Shown piece after piece: positions 17,158 to 25,933 of a stretch of DNA of 64,000 nucleotides. How positions within the stretch are numbered: the stretch's first letter is position 1; each line of letters begins with the position of its first letter. The DNA is from Flammeovirga pacifica (GTDB taxonomy: Bacteria > Bacteroidota > Bacteroidia > Cytophagales > Flammeovirgaceae): positions 821,756 through 885,755 of the forward strand of contig NZ_JRYR02000002.1 in NCBI RefSeq assembly GCF_000807855.2. Reading direction: 5' to 3'. The position numbers and the translations under genes are program-made. The notes under the pieces were generated by a model that saw only the letters and a list, made by a program, of their open reading frames with translations, made no database searches and was not told where the DNA came from.

Positions 17158-20100
17158 TTACTGAATGATCAGCTTTTTAATTTGATAATTGCCTTCTGAT
17201 AACAATTGAACTACATAGGTTCCTTTATGTAAAGAATCTACATTCAACTTTCTTTGATCACCAGATAAATTTGAAGTGGAAACGAGTACACCACTAATAG
17301 TATAAATATTGATTTTAGTCGTATTACCTTGAAGCCCCAAGATGGTAATTTGATCTTTTGCAGGATTGGGATATAGTTTTATTTCATCTTTCAGATTAAT
17401 AGTTTCCACTGATCTAACATTCGTCAATCTAGCATTAGAACAACTTGGAGCTGTAGAAGAATTACTAAAATATATAGTAAACCCTGCCGTTTTAGAAACT
17501 AAAACAACATTTGCACCATCCTTCCCAATCCAATAATCACCATCTAGACCATCGACACCGCTATTCGTAAAACTTATAGAAGGAGAAGCACTGCCTAAAG
17601 TATGTGTTATAGAAGTTTTAAGATCAACATACCAATTAGGAATACCGTTATTAGTACGCATAGAAAAATCCCATATTTGTCCACCCTCTTTTGACCAATT
17701 CACTGAGATATTATTCACGTGAGAGAGATCAGGTCCATTACCTAAGACATGAGCGTGAGTAAAACTTGTATTCGTTGTTGGGAAAGCAACAGAACTTGGT
17801 AAGTCGAAAGAACATGTTCCATTATTACCTCCATTATCACCACCATTAGAATTATCTTCTGTGAATAAAAGGTTACTGAGGTTAAATCCTCCTGCTTCAA
17901 AAACAATTCTCATGACTTGTTTTCCCGCCGTTAAACTTACATTTGAAGTGGTTACAGTTGTAAACTCACCCCATCCACCTGTTGAAGATATGTTGATTAT
18001 TCCAGTTCTATCAATTCCATCAAATGCTATAGAAAATTTACCATTTGATGACGGTGATGCTATTTCTGCAGAGATGATGTAATTACCAGCTGTAGCTATA
18101 TCTACTGTGTACTCTAACCATTCACCTGAAGCTATCCAACCAATATTACCTTCATTTACTCTATTTTCTGTATCTACATCCGTGTTTTGACGATCGCCAT
18201 TCCCATTGTTATCCGAATCAGTATCGTAATAAGCAACATTCTGACCACCATTATCGAAGTTCACAGGATTAATCGTACCCGGTATTCCTAGAGGACTTCC
18301 TAAATAAGGTGTCTGATCTGATGTTGGAATTGATGAAATTACAACCATAGTTTGATCAGTAAAACCACCATCTTGAGATGTAACCGTGATAGTAACACTA
18401 CCTTCATTTAATGCTAAAACAACACCCTCTGATGAAACTGTAGCAATATTAGTATTGGACGACGAATAATTTACTCCTTTATCATCCGCATTAGCAGGTA
18501 AAATATTTGCAGTTAGAGTACTTGTTTCTCCTATTTCTAAATTTAATGAAGTTGGTGACAAAGTAATTCCTGTTACAGGTACAGGATCCGGATCTACAGG
18601 AGGAACAGAACCATCAACATACGCTTTAAAATTACCTGATAGATGCAATAGACACATCATTTGTAATAAACCATCATAATAACGATAACGACCTGTTGTT
18701 GGTGCTCGATCCCATAATGCATCAATAAATTCCCATGATTTAGCATCTGTTGAGGTCAAAGCAGTCATAGCATTACATGCTACTAAACCTACTGCCTGAT
18801 AATCTGTTCCCGGTAGTGGATTTCCATCTAAAGTATAACCACTAGAATAACTATAGATACCTTCACTATAGAAAAAGTTTTGGATATTATCAGAAATAAC
18901 TTTTTCTCGTTCGTCTTTCTTAAACCATGCATAATCCATTGCAATATTCATAGCACAACGCCATGCATCAACCACAAAATCTTCTTTGTGTCCGCCAGTT
19001 GGAGAACCATCATAATTAGAATAATCAGGCATTAAACCTGTAACAGGATGTGCTGCGTCTACAAAGAAATCACGTGCAACATCTGCAGCATCTTTCCAGT
19101 ATTGACGATTGGTCTTGGCCATTATTCCCCACACTTCATAAAAAGATGGTAAAAAGTAAGAAGGGTCCGTATATGTTGAAGCTTGAGCATAAGGTACAAA
19201 ACAGACCTTTTTCTCGTCATTAAACATATTAGGTACTGAACCTATTATCTGATTATGAGGCCATCCTTTATTCATAATCTGTTCCAAAATATAATCAGCT
19301 TCAGCTCTATAATTATAGATACCATTTCCATCACCAAATCTTACAGATGCAAAATACAAAGCAGTAATAAAATAGATTTCACCATCTGAGGCCGTATTTG
19401 GGTCTAATTCCGCTCCATTTGCATCTACTATCCAACGAAAATACCCTTCGCGGTTTCCAGAACCATGTTGCATATGTGTTTTTGCAAATTTCCACATACG
19501 ATCAAACTCATCCTTTTTATTCATCTGTACAGCGATCATCATTCCGTAAGACATACCTTCTGACCTTACATCGTTATTATCGATATCTAAGATATATGCT
19601 TCATCAGATCCTTTTGGAAAATATACTCTTTCGGATGTATTATCTCCATAAAATAATTGTTGATAAACACTGTTAACTTTATCATCAATTTGTTGTTGTG
19701 TATACCCTGCCTCTTTGAACAAGTTTCTATAGTTTCCTGTATAGAATGCTCCCTGATTAGGTAATGTTGGAGGAGCTGGTGGTGGTGGAATATCACCTGT
19801 TCTAGTAAAGCTTATCCAATCCAATAATGTATCATTTGATCCATTATCTGTTTTCAAGATCAACTTTATGATTCTATTTCCAGCATTCCCTTCTATCTTA
19901 ATAGATTTGGTATCAATACTTGCTGAAGTTCCTGTAAAAGAAAATGTAGTTACTTCAGTTCCATCAATTTCTAAGCTTATTCCTGCAGCACTAGTATTTG
20001 TAGATGCTCCCCTTAAACTGATATCAAATAATCCAGGTGCATTGGAAACTACAATTGATGTGGACGCATTATCATCATTAGCATATAAGATAATACCATC

Positions 20101-20307
20101 AAAAGGAGTACTAGTGGTACCTGTGTAAGCACCTCCAAGAGTCATTGTTTCTGTTTGTATTGTAATTTCTGAATTAGAAATAGAGGCAATACAATCCACT
20201 CTAAAAAATAATAGTGAAAAAAATAATAGGGTGATTGCTTTTACAAAGTTTGGTGGTAATACATGAGTGTGCCTAAAATTTACCTTTTCGTTTAGATAAT
20301 TTTCCAT
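17158..20307 (-). CDS. Secreted multidomain GH8 xylanase/exo-oligoxylanase with CBMs, BIG2 and T9SS domain
   Basis: 1049 residues. Order: signal segment (about 20-42); a CBM6/35-like module (about 47-170); a proline linker (PPPPAPP); a GH8 (alpha/alpha)6 domain (about 185-560) with VRSEGMSYGMM near 247 (acid) and ASDGEIYFITALYF near 305; a BIG2 bacterial Ig-like domain (about 575-660, VTGITLSPTSLNLEIGE); a CBM6-like module (about 668-815, NEGNIGWIASGEWLEYTV); a ~110-residue beta-rich module I do not recognise (about 830-945); and a T9SS sorting domain (LYPNPAKDQITI). GH8 enzymes of this type are endo-xylanases or reducing-end xylose-releasing exo-oligoxylanases; the multimodule layout suggests action on polymer outside the cell. 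Upstream hairpin and gap suggest an own promoter. Confidence 0.9.
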   Translation of the reverse strand: MENYLNEKVNFRHTHVLPPNFVKAITLLFFSLLFFRVDCIASISNSEITIQTETMTLGGAYTGTTSTPFDGIILYANDDNASTSIVVSNAPGLFDISLRGASTNTSAAGISLEIDGTEVTTFSFTGTSASIDTKSIKIEGNAGNRIIKLILKTDNGSNDTLLDWISFTRTGDIPPPPAPPTLPNQGAFYTGNYRNLFKEAGYTQQQIDDKVNSVYQQLFYGDNTSERVYFPKGSDEAYILDIDNNDVRSEGMSYGMMIAVQMNKKDEFDRMWKFAKTHMQHGSGNREGYFRWIVDANGAELDPNTASDGEIYFITALYFASVRFGDGNGIYNYRAEADYILEQIMNKGWPHNQIIGSVPNMFNDEKKVCFVPYAQASTYTDPSYFLPSFYEVWGIMAKTNRQYWKDAADVARDFFVDAAHPVTGLMPDYSNYDGSPTGGHKEDFVVDAWRCAMNIAMDYAWFKKDEREKVISDNIQNFFYSEGIYSYSSGYTLDGNPLPGTDYQAVGLVACNAMTALTSTDAKSWEFIDALWDRAPTTGRYRYYDGLLQMMCLLHLSGNFKAYVDGSVPPVDPDPVPVTGITLSPTSLNLEIGETSTLTANILPANADDKGVNYSSSNTNIATVSSEGVVLALNEGSVTITVTSQDGGFTDQTMVVISSIPTSDQTPYLGSPLGIPGTINPVNFDNGGQNVAYYDTDSDNNGNGDRQNTDVDTENRVNEGNIGWIASGEWLEYTVDIATAGNYIISAEIASPSSNGKFSIAFDGIDRTGIINISSTGGWGEFTTVTTSNVSLTAGKQVMRIVFEAGGFNLSNLLFTEDNSNGGDNGGNNGTCSFDLPSSVAFPTTNTSFTHAHVLGNGPDLSHVNNISVNWSKEGGQIWDFSMRTNNGIPNWYVDLKTSITHTLGSASPSISFTNSGVDGLDGDYWIGKDGANVVLVSKTAGFTIYFSNSSTAPSCSNARLTNVRSVETINLKDEIKLYPNPAKDQITILGLQGNTTKINIYTISGVLVSTSNLSGDQRKLNVDSLHKGTYVVQLLSEGNYQIKKLIIQ

Positions 20308-20469
20308 TTCAATAATATAGTAGATTTAGTTAGTACTCTTTCAGACTTTTATAATGTAGCCGGAACAATATAGAAAGTAGAAGAGTTAATTCATTTCATT
20401 GAGATCTCAATATCAAATGTAGATGACGTGGCTAAGAAAGAATGTCAAAAACAATAGAAATAATAGTAA

Positions 20470-20509
20470 AAATGTAGCATAACAAATGAAGCTTTTTGAT
20501 GCTACATTT
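20470..20509. repeat. 11-bp inverted repeat in the promoter region of the GH8 gene
   Basis: AAATGTAGCAT (20470-20480) and its exact complement (20499-20509), separated by 18 bases. There is no T run on the gene strand. It sits between the GH43 terminator and the GH8 start, so it may be an operator or leader structure for GH8. Confidence 0.4.
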
Positions 20510-20514
20510 GTCAT

Positions 20515-20548
20515 AAAAAAAAAGCATTCTCAAACTGAGAATGCTTTT
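20515..20548 (-). terminator. Terminator of the susC-to-GH43 operon
   Basis: 13-bp perfect stem (20520-20532 with 20536-20548), three-base loop, followed on the minus strand by a T run. It lies 23 bases past the stop codon of the GH43 gene and marks the end of the core xylan operon. Confidence 0.85.
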
Positions 20549-20570
20549 CAAACAATGAATGATACTGTTA

Positions 20571-21551
20571 TTACATTTCACCGTCTACAGTGGAAATGGT
20601 TCCATCTTCATTAAACTCGATTTCTATAAACTTGACGCTTCTAAGCCATGTTTTACCTCCCGAGGGTTGACTATCATGGTAAAATAAATACCATTTTCCA
20701 TTGAATTCTACAATAGAATGATGAGTTGTCCATCCAACCACAGGGGTTAAAACAACTCCTGTATAATGAAATGGTCCATACGGTGAATTACTAACTGCAT
20801 AACATATTCTGTGAGTATTACCCGTAGAATATGAAAAATAATATTTGTCTTTATATCTATGCATCCATGGTCCTTCAAAATATCTTCTTTCATGATCTCC
20901 TGCCTTTAATGGCTCACCATTTTCATCAAGAATCACTAGATCTTTAGGTTCTTCTGCAAAACCTTTCATATCCTTTGATAGTTTGACAACTTTTGGACAT
21001 AGAGCATCTTCATGATCAGCAGGTTCTTGTCCCACCTCTATTGCTTTATTGTCTCTGTACCTTTGTAATTGACCTCCCCAAATCCCTCCAAAGTACATAT
21101 AGTAATCTTCTTTATTATCTTGGAAAACAGCTGGATCAATACTGTAACTACCATCCATAGGTGTTGGTTCTGGAACAAAAGGTCCTTCAGGTTTATTACT
21201 TACTGCTACACCCATTCTGAAAATGTCATTTTTATCTTTCATTGGGTAATACAAATAATACTTACCATCTTTTTCAGCAGCATCAGGAGCCCACATTTGT
21301 CTTCCTGCCCAAGGAATATCATCTAATTTCAAAACACATCCATGATCTGTTACCTCTCCATTAATGTTATCCATTGAAAACACATGGTAATCTTGCATAT
21401 TGAAATGATCTCCATTGTCATTTTCTTCCACACCAGATTCAATATCATGGGAAGGATAGATATATAATTTTCCATTAAATACATGGGCGGAAGGGTCTGC
21501 AGTATATAAATGATCTGCAATATATTTTGGTTTATTTTTCACTAAACTCAT
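20571..21551 (-). CDS. GH43 family beta-xylosidase/alpha-L-arabinofuranosidase, cytosolic
   Basis: 326 residues without a signal peptide, so cytoplasmic. Five-bladed propeller GH43 signatures: YTADPSAHVFNGKLYIYPSHD with the base aspartate near residue 19, WAPDAAEKDGKYYLYYP, GSYSIDPAVFQDN with the pKa-modulating aspartate, and FEGPWMHRYKDKYYFSYS with the acid glutamate. GH43 enzymes act on xylo-oligosaccharides or arabinose side chains; this short single-domain form lacks the C-terminal lectin-like module of typical beta-xylosidases, so the exact activity is open. Last gene of the susC operon, 35 bases after the GPH symporter, which fits intracellular breakdown of imported oligosaccharides. 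Confidence 0.9.
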   Translation of the reverse strand: MSLVKNKPKYIADHLYTADPSAHVFNGKLYIYPSHDIESGVEENDNGDHFNMQDYHVFSMDNINGEVTDHGCVLKLDDIPWAGRQMWAPDAAEKDGKYYLYYPMKDKNDIFRMGVAVSNKPEGPFVPEPTPMDGSYSIDPAVFQDNKEDYYMYFGGIWGGQLQRYRDNKAIEVGQEPADHEDALCPKVVKLSKDMKGFAEEPKDLVILDENGEPLKAGDHERRYFEGPWMHRYKDKYYFSYSTGNTHRICYAVSNSPYGPFHYTGVVLTPVVGWTTHHSIVEFNGKWYLFYHDSQPSGGKTWLRSVKFIEIEFNEDGTISTVDGEM

Positions 21552-21586
21552 GCTGATTAAATTTGATCAAACTTTTTGATGTATAC

Positions 21587-23110
21587 TTAATTTAAGGCCA
21601 CATTTTCGACCTCAATAAATTCACTTTCTTGTTGTTTTGCTCTTCTATTTGATAAATCACCCTGCATTTTGATATTAAAATCTTTGGTGATTACATAAAA
21701 AACAAGAGAAATAACTGATACCATAAACGTAGCAGCCGGTACTATAGAAGCGGTTAAACGGATACCAAAAATGGCGTCTGTGGATTGTACGGTATTAGGA
21801 ATATAACCATAAACCGATACAATCCATCCACATAACGCTCCACCAAATCCAAGACCCGCTTTCAACGCAAATACAATCCCAGAGAAGACAAATCCTGTAG
21901 CTCTTCTTTTATATTTCCATTCAGAATAATCAGCTACATCACCCATCATTGCCCATAATAATGGAATGGTTGGTGCATAGAATATTGATTTAAGGATATT
22001 TAAAGTAAAAGCCCATCCAACCTTGTCTTCAGGAATAAAGAAAAACAAACCTGTGAAAACTGAAGTCATGAATAAACACACAATAAACGTATTTCTCTTT
22101 CCAAATCTTTTTGCAAGTGGTGCTGACAATGTTAGTACTCCAATGATGGTAAAAAACTGTCCTATCATATTAAAAAAGCTAAAACCAACACTAAATGCAT
22201 TGCTCTGATCTGGCAAAGCCAATAAGCCAAAGGCATCCATGACTTTATGAATTAATGATGGTTGACTATTGGTTTGTTGAACTAAATTGAATTGCTCTAA
22301 GAATGAGAAAATGGCCTGAGGTTGCATATAATAACTGAAGAAATAATACATTCCTCCTCCCCATAATGATAATGTTGTAAAGATGAAAAGGGTGACAATA
22401 AACATTGAGAACCACGGTCCATTTTTACTTAGGTCTTTAAAATCTTGTTTAATAGAAGTTTTTTGAGTTGGAGGCGGTGTAATTCTTTCTTTAGTTGTGA
22501 GAAATGTTATTACAAAAAATACAATGGCAATAATTGAAAAAATACCAATGGCCATAGACCATCCTTTTTGATCATCACCTTGACCTAATTTATCTACTAA
22601 TGGCAATGTAAACCCTTGTACAATAAGTGAGGCTACCATAGCCAATACAAATCTTACTGATCCAATATTTGTTCTCTCATCAATATCACTTGACATTACA
22701 CCATGTAAAGCCGAATAAGGGGTATTATTCAAAGAATAAATTGCCATTAAAAGAGTATATGTAATACCTGCATAAATTACTTTATACCTTTCTGTCAAAT
22801 CTGGAGTAGTAAACGCCAAAAAGAAGAATAATCCAAAAGGTAAGGCTGTCCATAGTACCCAAGGCCTATATTTCCCCCATTTTGTATTGGTTCTATCCGA
22901 CATGATACCTACCACAGGATCCACAAAGGCATCAATAACTCTTGCTAATAGTAGAATAGCTCCAGCAGCGGTTGCTTTTATTCCGAAAACATCTGTATAA
23001 AAACCAAGTTGAAAAACCAACATAATTTGAAATACAAAATTAACAGAACAATCTCCCAAGCTGTACCCTATTTTCTCTTTTAACGATACTTTTTGGTCAT
23101 CTATTTTCAT
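21587..23110 (-). CDS. GPH-family (MelB/XynP-like) glycoside-cation symporter
   Basis: 507 residues with about 12 membrane segments. N-terminal VSLKEKIGYSLGDCSVNFVFQ is the typical beginning of glycoside-pentoside-hexuronide:cation symporters, and the cytoplasmic loop SDRTNTKWGKYRPWVLW near 85-102 is the family signature. It should import xylose-containing oligosaccharides across the inner membrane with H+ or Na+. The frame opens 36 bases upstream, but MKIDDQKVSLKEK at 23110 matches the family N terminus. Located between GH10 and GH43 genes in the xylan operon, so it links periplasmic products with the cytosolic GH43. The central insertion (about 290-330) is somewhat longer than in MelB. Confidence 0.92.
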   Translation of the reverse strand: MKIDDQKVSLKEKIGYSLGDCSVNFVFQIMLVFQLGFYTDVFGIKATAAGAILLLARVIDAFVDPVVGIMSDRTNTKWGKYRPWVLWTALPFGLFFFLAFTTPDLTERYKVIYAGITYTLLMAIYSLNNTPYSALHGVMSSDIDERTNIGSVRFVLAMVASLIVQGFTLPLVDKLGQGDDQKGWSMAIGIFSIIAIVFFVITFLTTKERITPPPTQKTSIKQDFKDLSKNGPWFSMFIVTLFIFTTLSLWGGGMYYFFSYYMQPQAIFSFLEQFNLVQQTNSQPSLIHKVMDAFGLLALPDQSNAFSVGFSFFNMIGQFFTIIGVLTLSAPLAKRFGKRNTFIVCLFMTSVFTGLFFFIPEDKVGWAFTLNILKSIFYAPTIPLLWAMMGDVADYSEWKYKRRATGFVFSGIVFALKAGLGFGGALCGWIVSVYGYIPNTVQSTDAIFGIRLTASIVPAATFMVSVISLVFYVITKDFNIKMQGDLSNRRAKQQESEFIEVENVALN

Positions 23111-23265
23111 TTCACTGTAAAATATGGCTAATAAAAAATTGTGCAATAACGTACCACCCCAACATATAGATGTTGATTATTTTTATTGACAAGCCGATAA
23201 ATAAATTGATTGATGTTAGAAGGAGAAAGAGGTACTCTGATTCCCTCTTCCTCGCATTGCTAACT

Positions 23266-24615
23266 CTATTCTTGAAGGCCTTCTAAGAAGCCTGTATGTG
23301 CTTTTTTGATTGTAAAATCTTTATCGTATAATAACGGCCAATCTTCATGACCTTGAACACTTGGTATCCAAGACTCATCGTCTTTTAATCCCCAAATTGT
23401 CAGTGCAAATTTACTACTTTCAGGTATTGCATTATACACTTCTACTACCTCTCTCACTTTGTCCTTTTGAGCAAATTCTCTTTCCTCAGTAGGGACAGAT
23501 AAATCATTATCAGGATTTATCTTTACATCTAACTCGGAGAAGTGCATAAGAATACCCTTATCAGTAATTAGTTTAGTATGTTCTGCAATTATAGTTTTAG
23601 AAGGACCGTTATAACCAATATGCATTTGGAAGCCTACACCATCCAATGGTACATTATTCTCTTGAAAATTATCTACAATCTTAGTGATCACTCCATCTAA
23701 TTTTGTTCTATCCCAACATAGATTATAATCATTATAGAATAATAAACAATCTGGGTCTGCCTCTCTAGCCCATTCAAAACATTTTTTGATATAGTCCTCA
23801 CCCATTCTCTCTAAAAACACTGTATTTCTGTAATTTCCACCAGCATCATCAATGGCCTCATTTACTACATCCCATGAAATTATTTTTCCTTTGTAACGTG
23901 AAACAGTTGTTTTGATATAATCTTCTACCATATCAGAAAACTCTTCATCAGTACCAGAATAATTCTCCACCCAACTAGGTGTGGCTGCATGCCATATTAA
24001 AGAATGGCCATGAATTTCCATTCCATTGTTCTGTGCATATTCAACCAATTGATCCGCCAAAGTAAAATCATATCTCCCTTCTTCAGGGTACATGATATTC
24101 ATTTTCATTTCCCATTCTGCCGTTATCTGATTGTACTCTCTTTTGTAAATCTCATCATGTGTACCATTCAGACGATCAACAATAGTGGCCATTCCAACTC
24201 TAAAAGTTGTAGCAACATCTTTTAATGGGGTATCTGGCTCTACACCATCAGCTGGCAGAGTTGTGATAGATTTTGCAGAAGAAAATTCAGAAGATTTCTC
24301 CTTAAGAGAAGCTTTTACTCTTACATAAAATGTTTGACCATTTTCAAGTTCCTCAAAATGGTAGAAATCTTCTTTAGTAGAAACACTTTCATATGGGGCC
24401 ACTAGATTTGTAAAATTCTCATCAGTAGCAAGATTTAACTCATAACTTTGTGCATTCACAATGTTATTCCAATCTGCCGTAAAGCTACTGGCTTTCAGGT
24501 TAGAGATTTTATAAATAGTAGGCGAAGAAAGTGTTAATTCCTGTTCTTTATTCTCTACACAACCGGTGAGTCCTACCACTAATGCAGATAATAGATATAT
24601 TAATATTCTTTTCAT
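23266..24615 (-). CDS. GH10 endo-1,4-beta-xylanase lipoprotein with Fn3-like domain
   Basis: 449 residues. Lipoprotein signal with lipobox GLTGC (C19), so likely a surface or periplasmic lipoprotein. Residues about 30-120 form a fibronectin-III-like domain (SSFTADWNNIVNAQSYELNLA). Residues about 135-445 are a GH10 barrel: GHSLIWHAATPSW, SWDVVNEAIDD with the acid/base glutamate, LFYNDYNL and MHFSELDVK with the nucleophile glutamate, then ALTIWGLKDDESW. A few segments near the start of the barrel differ from canonical GH10 (the usual N-terminal strand region is short), but both catalytic glutamates are intact. Fourth gene of the susC operon. Confidence 0.93.
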   Translation of the reverse strand: MKRILIYLLSALVVGLTGCVENKEQELTLSSPTIYKISNLKASSFTADWNNIVNAQSYELNLATDENFTNLVAPYESVSTKEDFYHFEELENGQTFYVRVKASLKEKSSEFSSAKSITTLPADGVEPDTPLKDVATTFRVGMATIVDRLNGTHDEIYKREYNQITAEWEMKMNIMYPEEGRYDFTLADQLVEYAQNNGMEIHGHSLIWHAATPSWVENYSGTDEEFSDMVEDYIKTTVSRYKGKIISWDVVNEAIDDAGGNYRNTVFLERMGEDYIKKCFEWAREADPDCLLFYNDYNLCWDRTKLDGVITKIVDNFQENNVPLDGVGFQMHIGYNGPSKTIIAEHTKLITDKGILMHFSELDVKINPDNDLSVPTEEREFAQKDKVREVVEVYNAIPESSKFALTIWGLKDDESWIPSVQGHEDWPLLYDKDFTIKKAHTGFLEGLQE

Positions 24616-24676
24616 GATATTTCTTTTTTGAAGCTGAGTAACAATCCAGGGCTTTCACCCCAGATTGTAAACAATT

Positions 24677-25900
24677 TTACTGTTCGTAGTAGGTAATGTT
24701 ATCGATGTAGTAATTTCCTGCAGTATTGCCTTGAATTACCACCCATGGATATTCTTTACTTCCATCAATCTGACCGTTGAGATCATATTCAAGTGTCACC
24801 CATTTACCTGCTTCAACATCGAGAAAATAACCTGTCTCAAAATCACTTTCTAATTGTAATTTTAGAGAGCCTGCTTGTTCAAAATACACATCAACTGTTA
24901 TCTTATCAGCTGCCACACCTACAAATTGTCCGTTTCTTACTGCGTTAACAGAGAATGGATCTGTTTGTGTCATTAATAAAGCAAAATTAGATGAATTTAC
25001 AGCGTCTGCTGCTGGGTTAGCTGCCACTGTTACTGCTTGATCCCAAGCGTTCCAATCCCCCACTTGTTCATCTTCAAAATCACCATATACCGTTCCATTA
25101 TCACCACCTATATCAAGTGCATAATATTTGATATTATCGATATAGTAGCTACCTGCTGTATTTCCTTGGAATAGAATCCAAGGATACTCTTTTGCTGGAT
25201 CTACTTCACCTTCAAGATTATACTCTAATGTTACCCATTCGCCAGCAGGTACTGCTTGGAAGTATCCTGTAGCAAAATCACTTTCAATTTGAAGCTTTAA
25301 TTCACCTGCTACCTCAAAATAAACATCCACAACAATTTTTGTAGCAAAAGGAGTTACTTGAGGAACATTTCTTACCGCACTATTTTGCCACGGTTCCGTT
25401 TGTGTCATTTTCAGTACTAAATCTGATGGATTAGCTGCTGAAGCGGCAGGATTACTCACCACTGAAACGTCTTGATCCCAAGCATTCCAATCACCAACAT
25501 TTCCATCTTCAAAATCACCTAACAATAAGAAGGCATCTCCACCAATTGGTGGTAAATCAGGATCTCTTTGTTCAATCACGATCTCTTGTGACACCGTATC
25601 AACCCCTGAATTATTCCCAGTGTATAAAGTAATTTTATACGTTCCTTCATTAGGATAGTAAGTAGTATCTAGTCCTTGTGATCCTCTTACAAAAGGGCCA
25701 TCCTCCTTAAACTTCCATGAACTCATAATTGAAGTTCCGGTAGATTGGTTATCAAGTACGATATAATTCGGATTTTCACTAGTTGGAGAAGCTGTAAATG
25801 CTGCTTTAGGTAATTCTAAAGTTGGAGTAGAATCTTCTGAAGCACAACCCCAAAAAGATAGTATTCCTAAAAGATATATATATATAAATTTATTTTTCAT
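24677..25900 (-). CDS. SusE/F-position lipoprotein with PKD-like domain and tandem duplicated glycan-binding-like modules
   Basis: 407 residues. Lipoprotein signal (FWGCAS, C19). Residues about 30-115 look like a PKD domain (FTASPTSENPNYIVLDNQS, WKFKEDGP). The rest is a tandem duplication of about 130 residues: each copy begins GDFED..VGDWNAWDQ and ends with PW-hydrophobic-QGNTAG-YYIDNI-YY. The copies differ at scattered sites, so the duplication is old enough to have diverged. Position directly after susC-susD and the jelly-roll-like repeat pattern (similar to CBM4/9-type modules) suggest a surface glycan-binding protein presenting xylan to SusCD. No enzyme motif is visible. Binding function is inferred from position. 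Confidence 0.75.
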   Translation of the reverse strand: MKNKFIYIYLLGILSFWGCASEDSTPTLELPKAAFTASPTSENPNYIVLDNQSTGTSIMSSWKFKEDGPFVRGSQGLDTTYYPNEGTYKITLYTGNNSGVDTVSQEIVIEQRDPDLPPIGGDAFLLLGDFEDGNVGDWNAWDQDVSVVSNPAASAANPSDLVLKMTQTEPWQNSAVRNVPQVTPFATKIVVDVYFEVAGELKLQIESDFATGYFQAVPAGEWVTLEYNLEGEVDPAKEYPWILFQGNTAGSYYIDNIKYYALDIGGDNGTVYGDFEDEQVGDWNAWDQAVTVAANPAADAVNSSNFALLMTQTDPFSVNAVRNGQFVGVAADKITVDVYFEQAGSLKLQLESDFETGYFLDVEAGKWVTLEYDLNGQIDGSKEYPWVVIQGNTAGNYYIDNITYYEQ

Positions 25901-25933
25901 AGTTCATTCATTTTCAATTCAAAAAACAGATGA

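Noticed and set aside
23266-24615. Reading the first GH10 as inactive because its N-terminal strands diverge
   Set aside because: Both catalytic glutamates (WDVVNEA and FSELDVK) and surrounding strands are intact.
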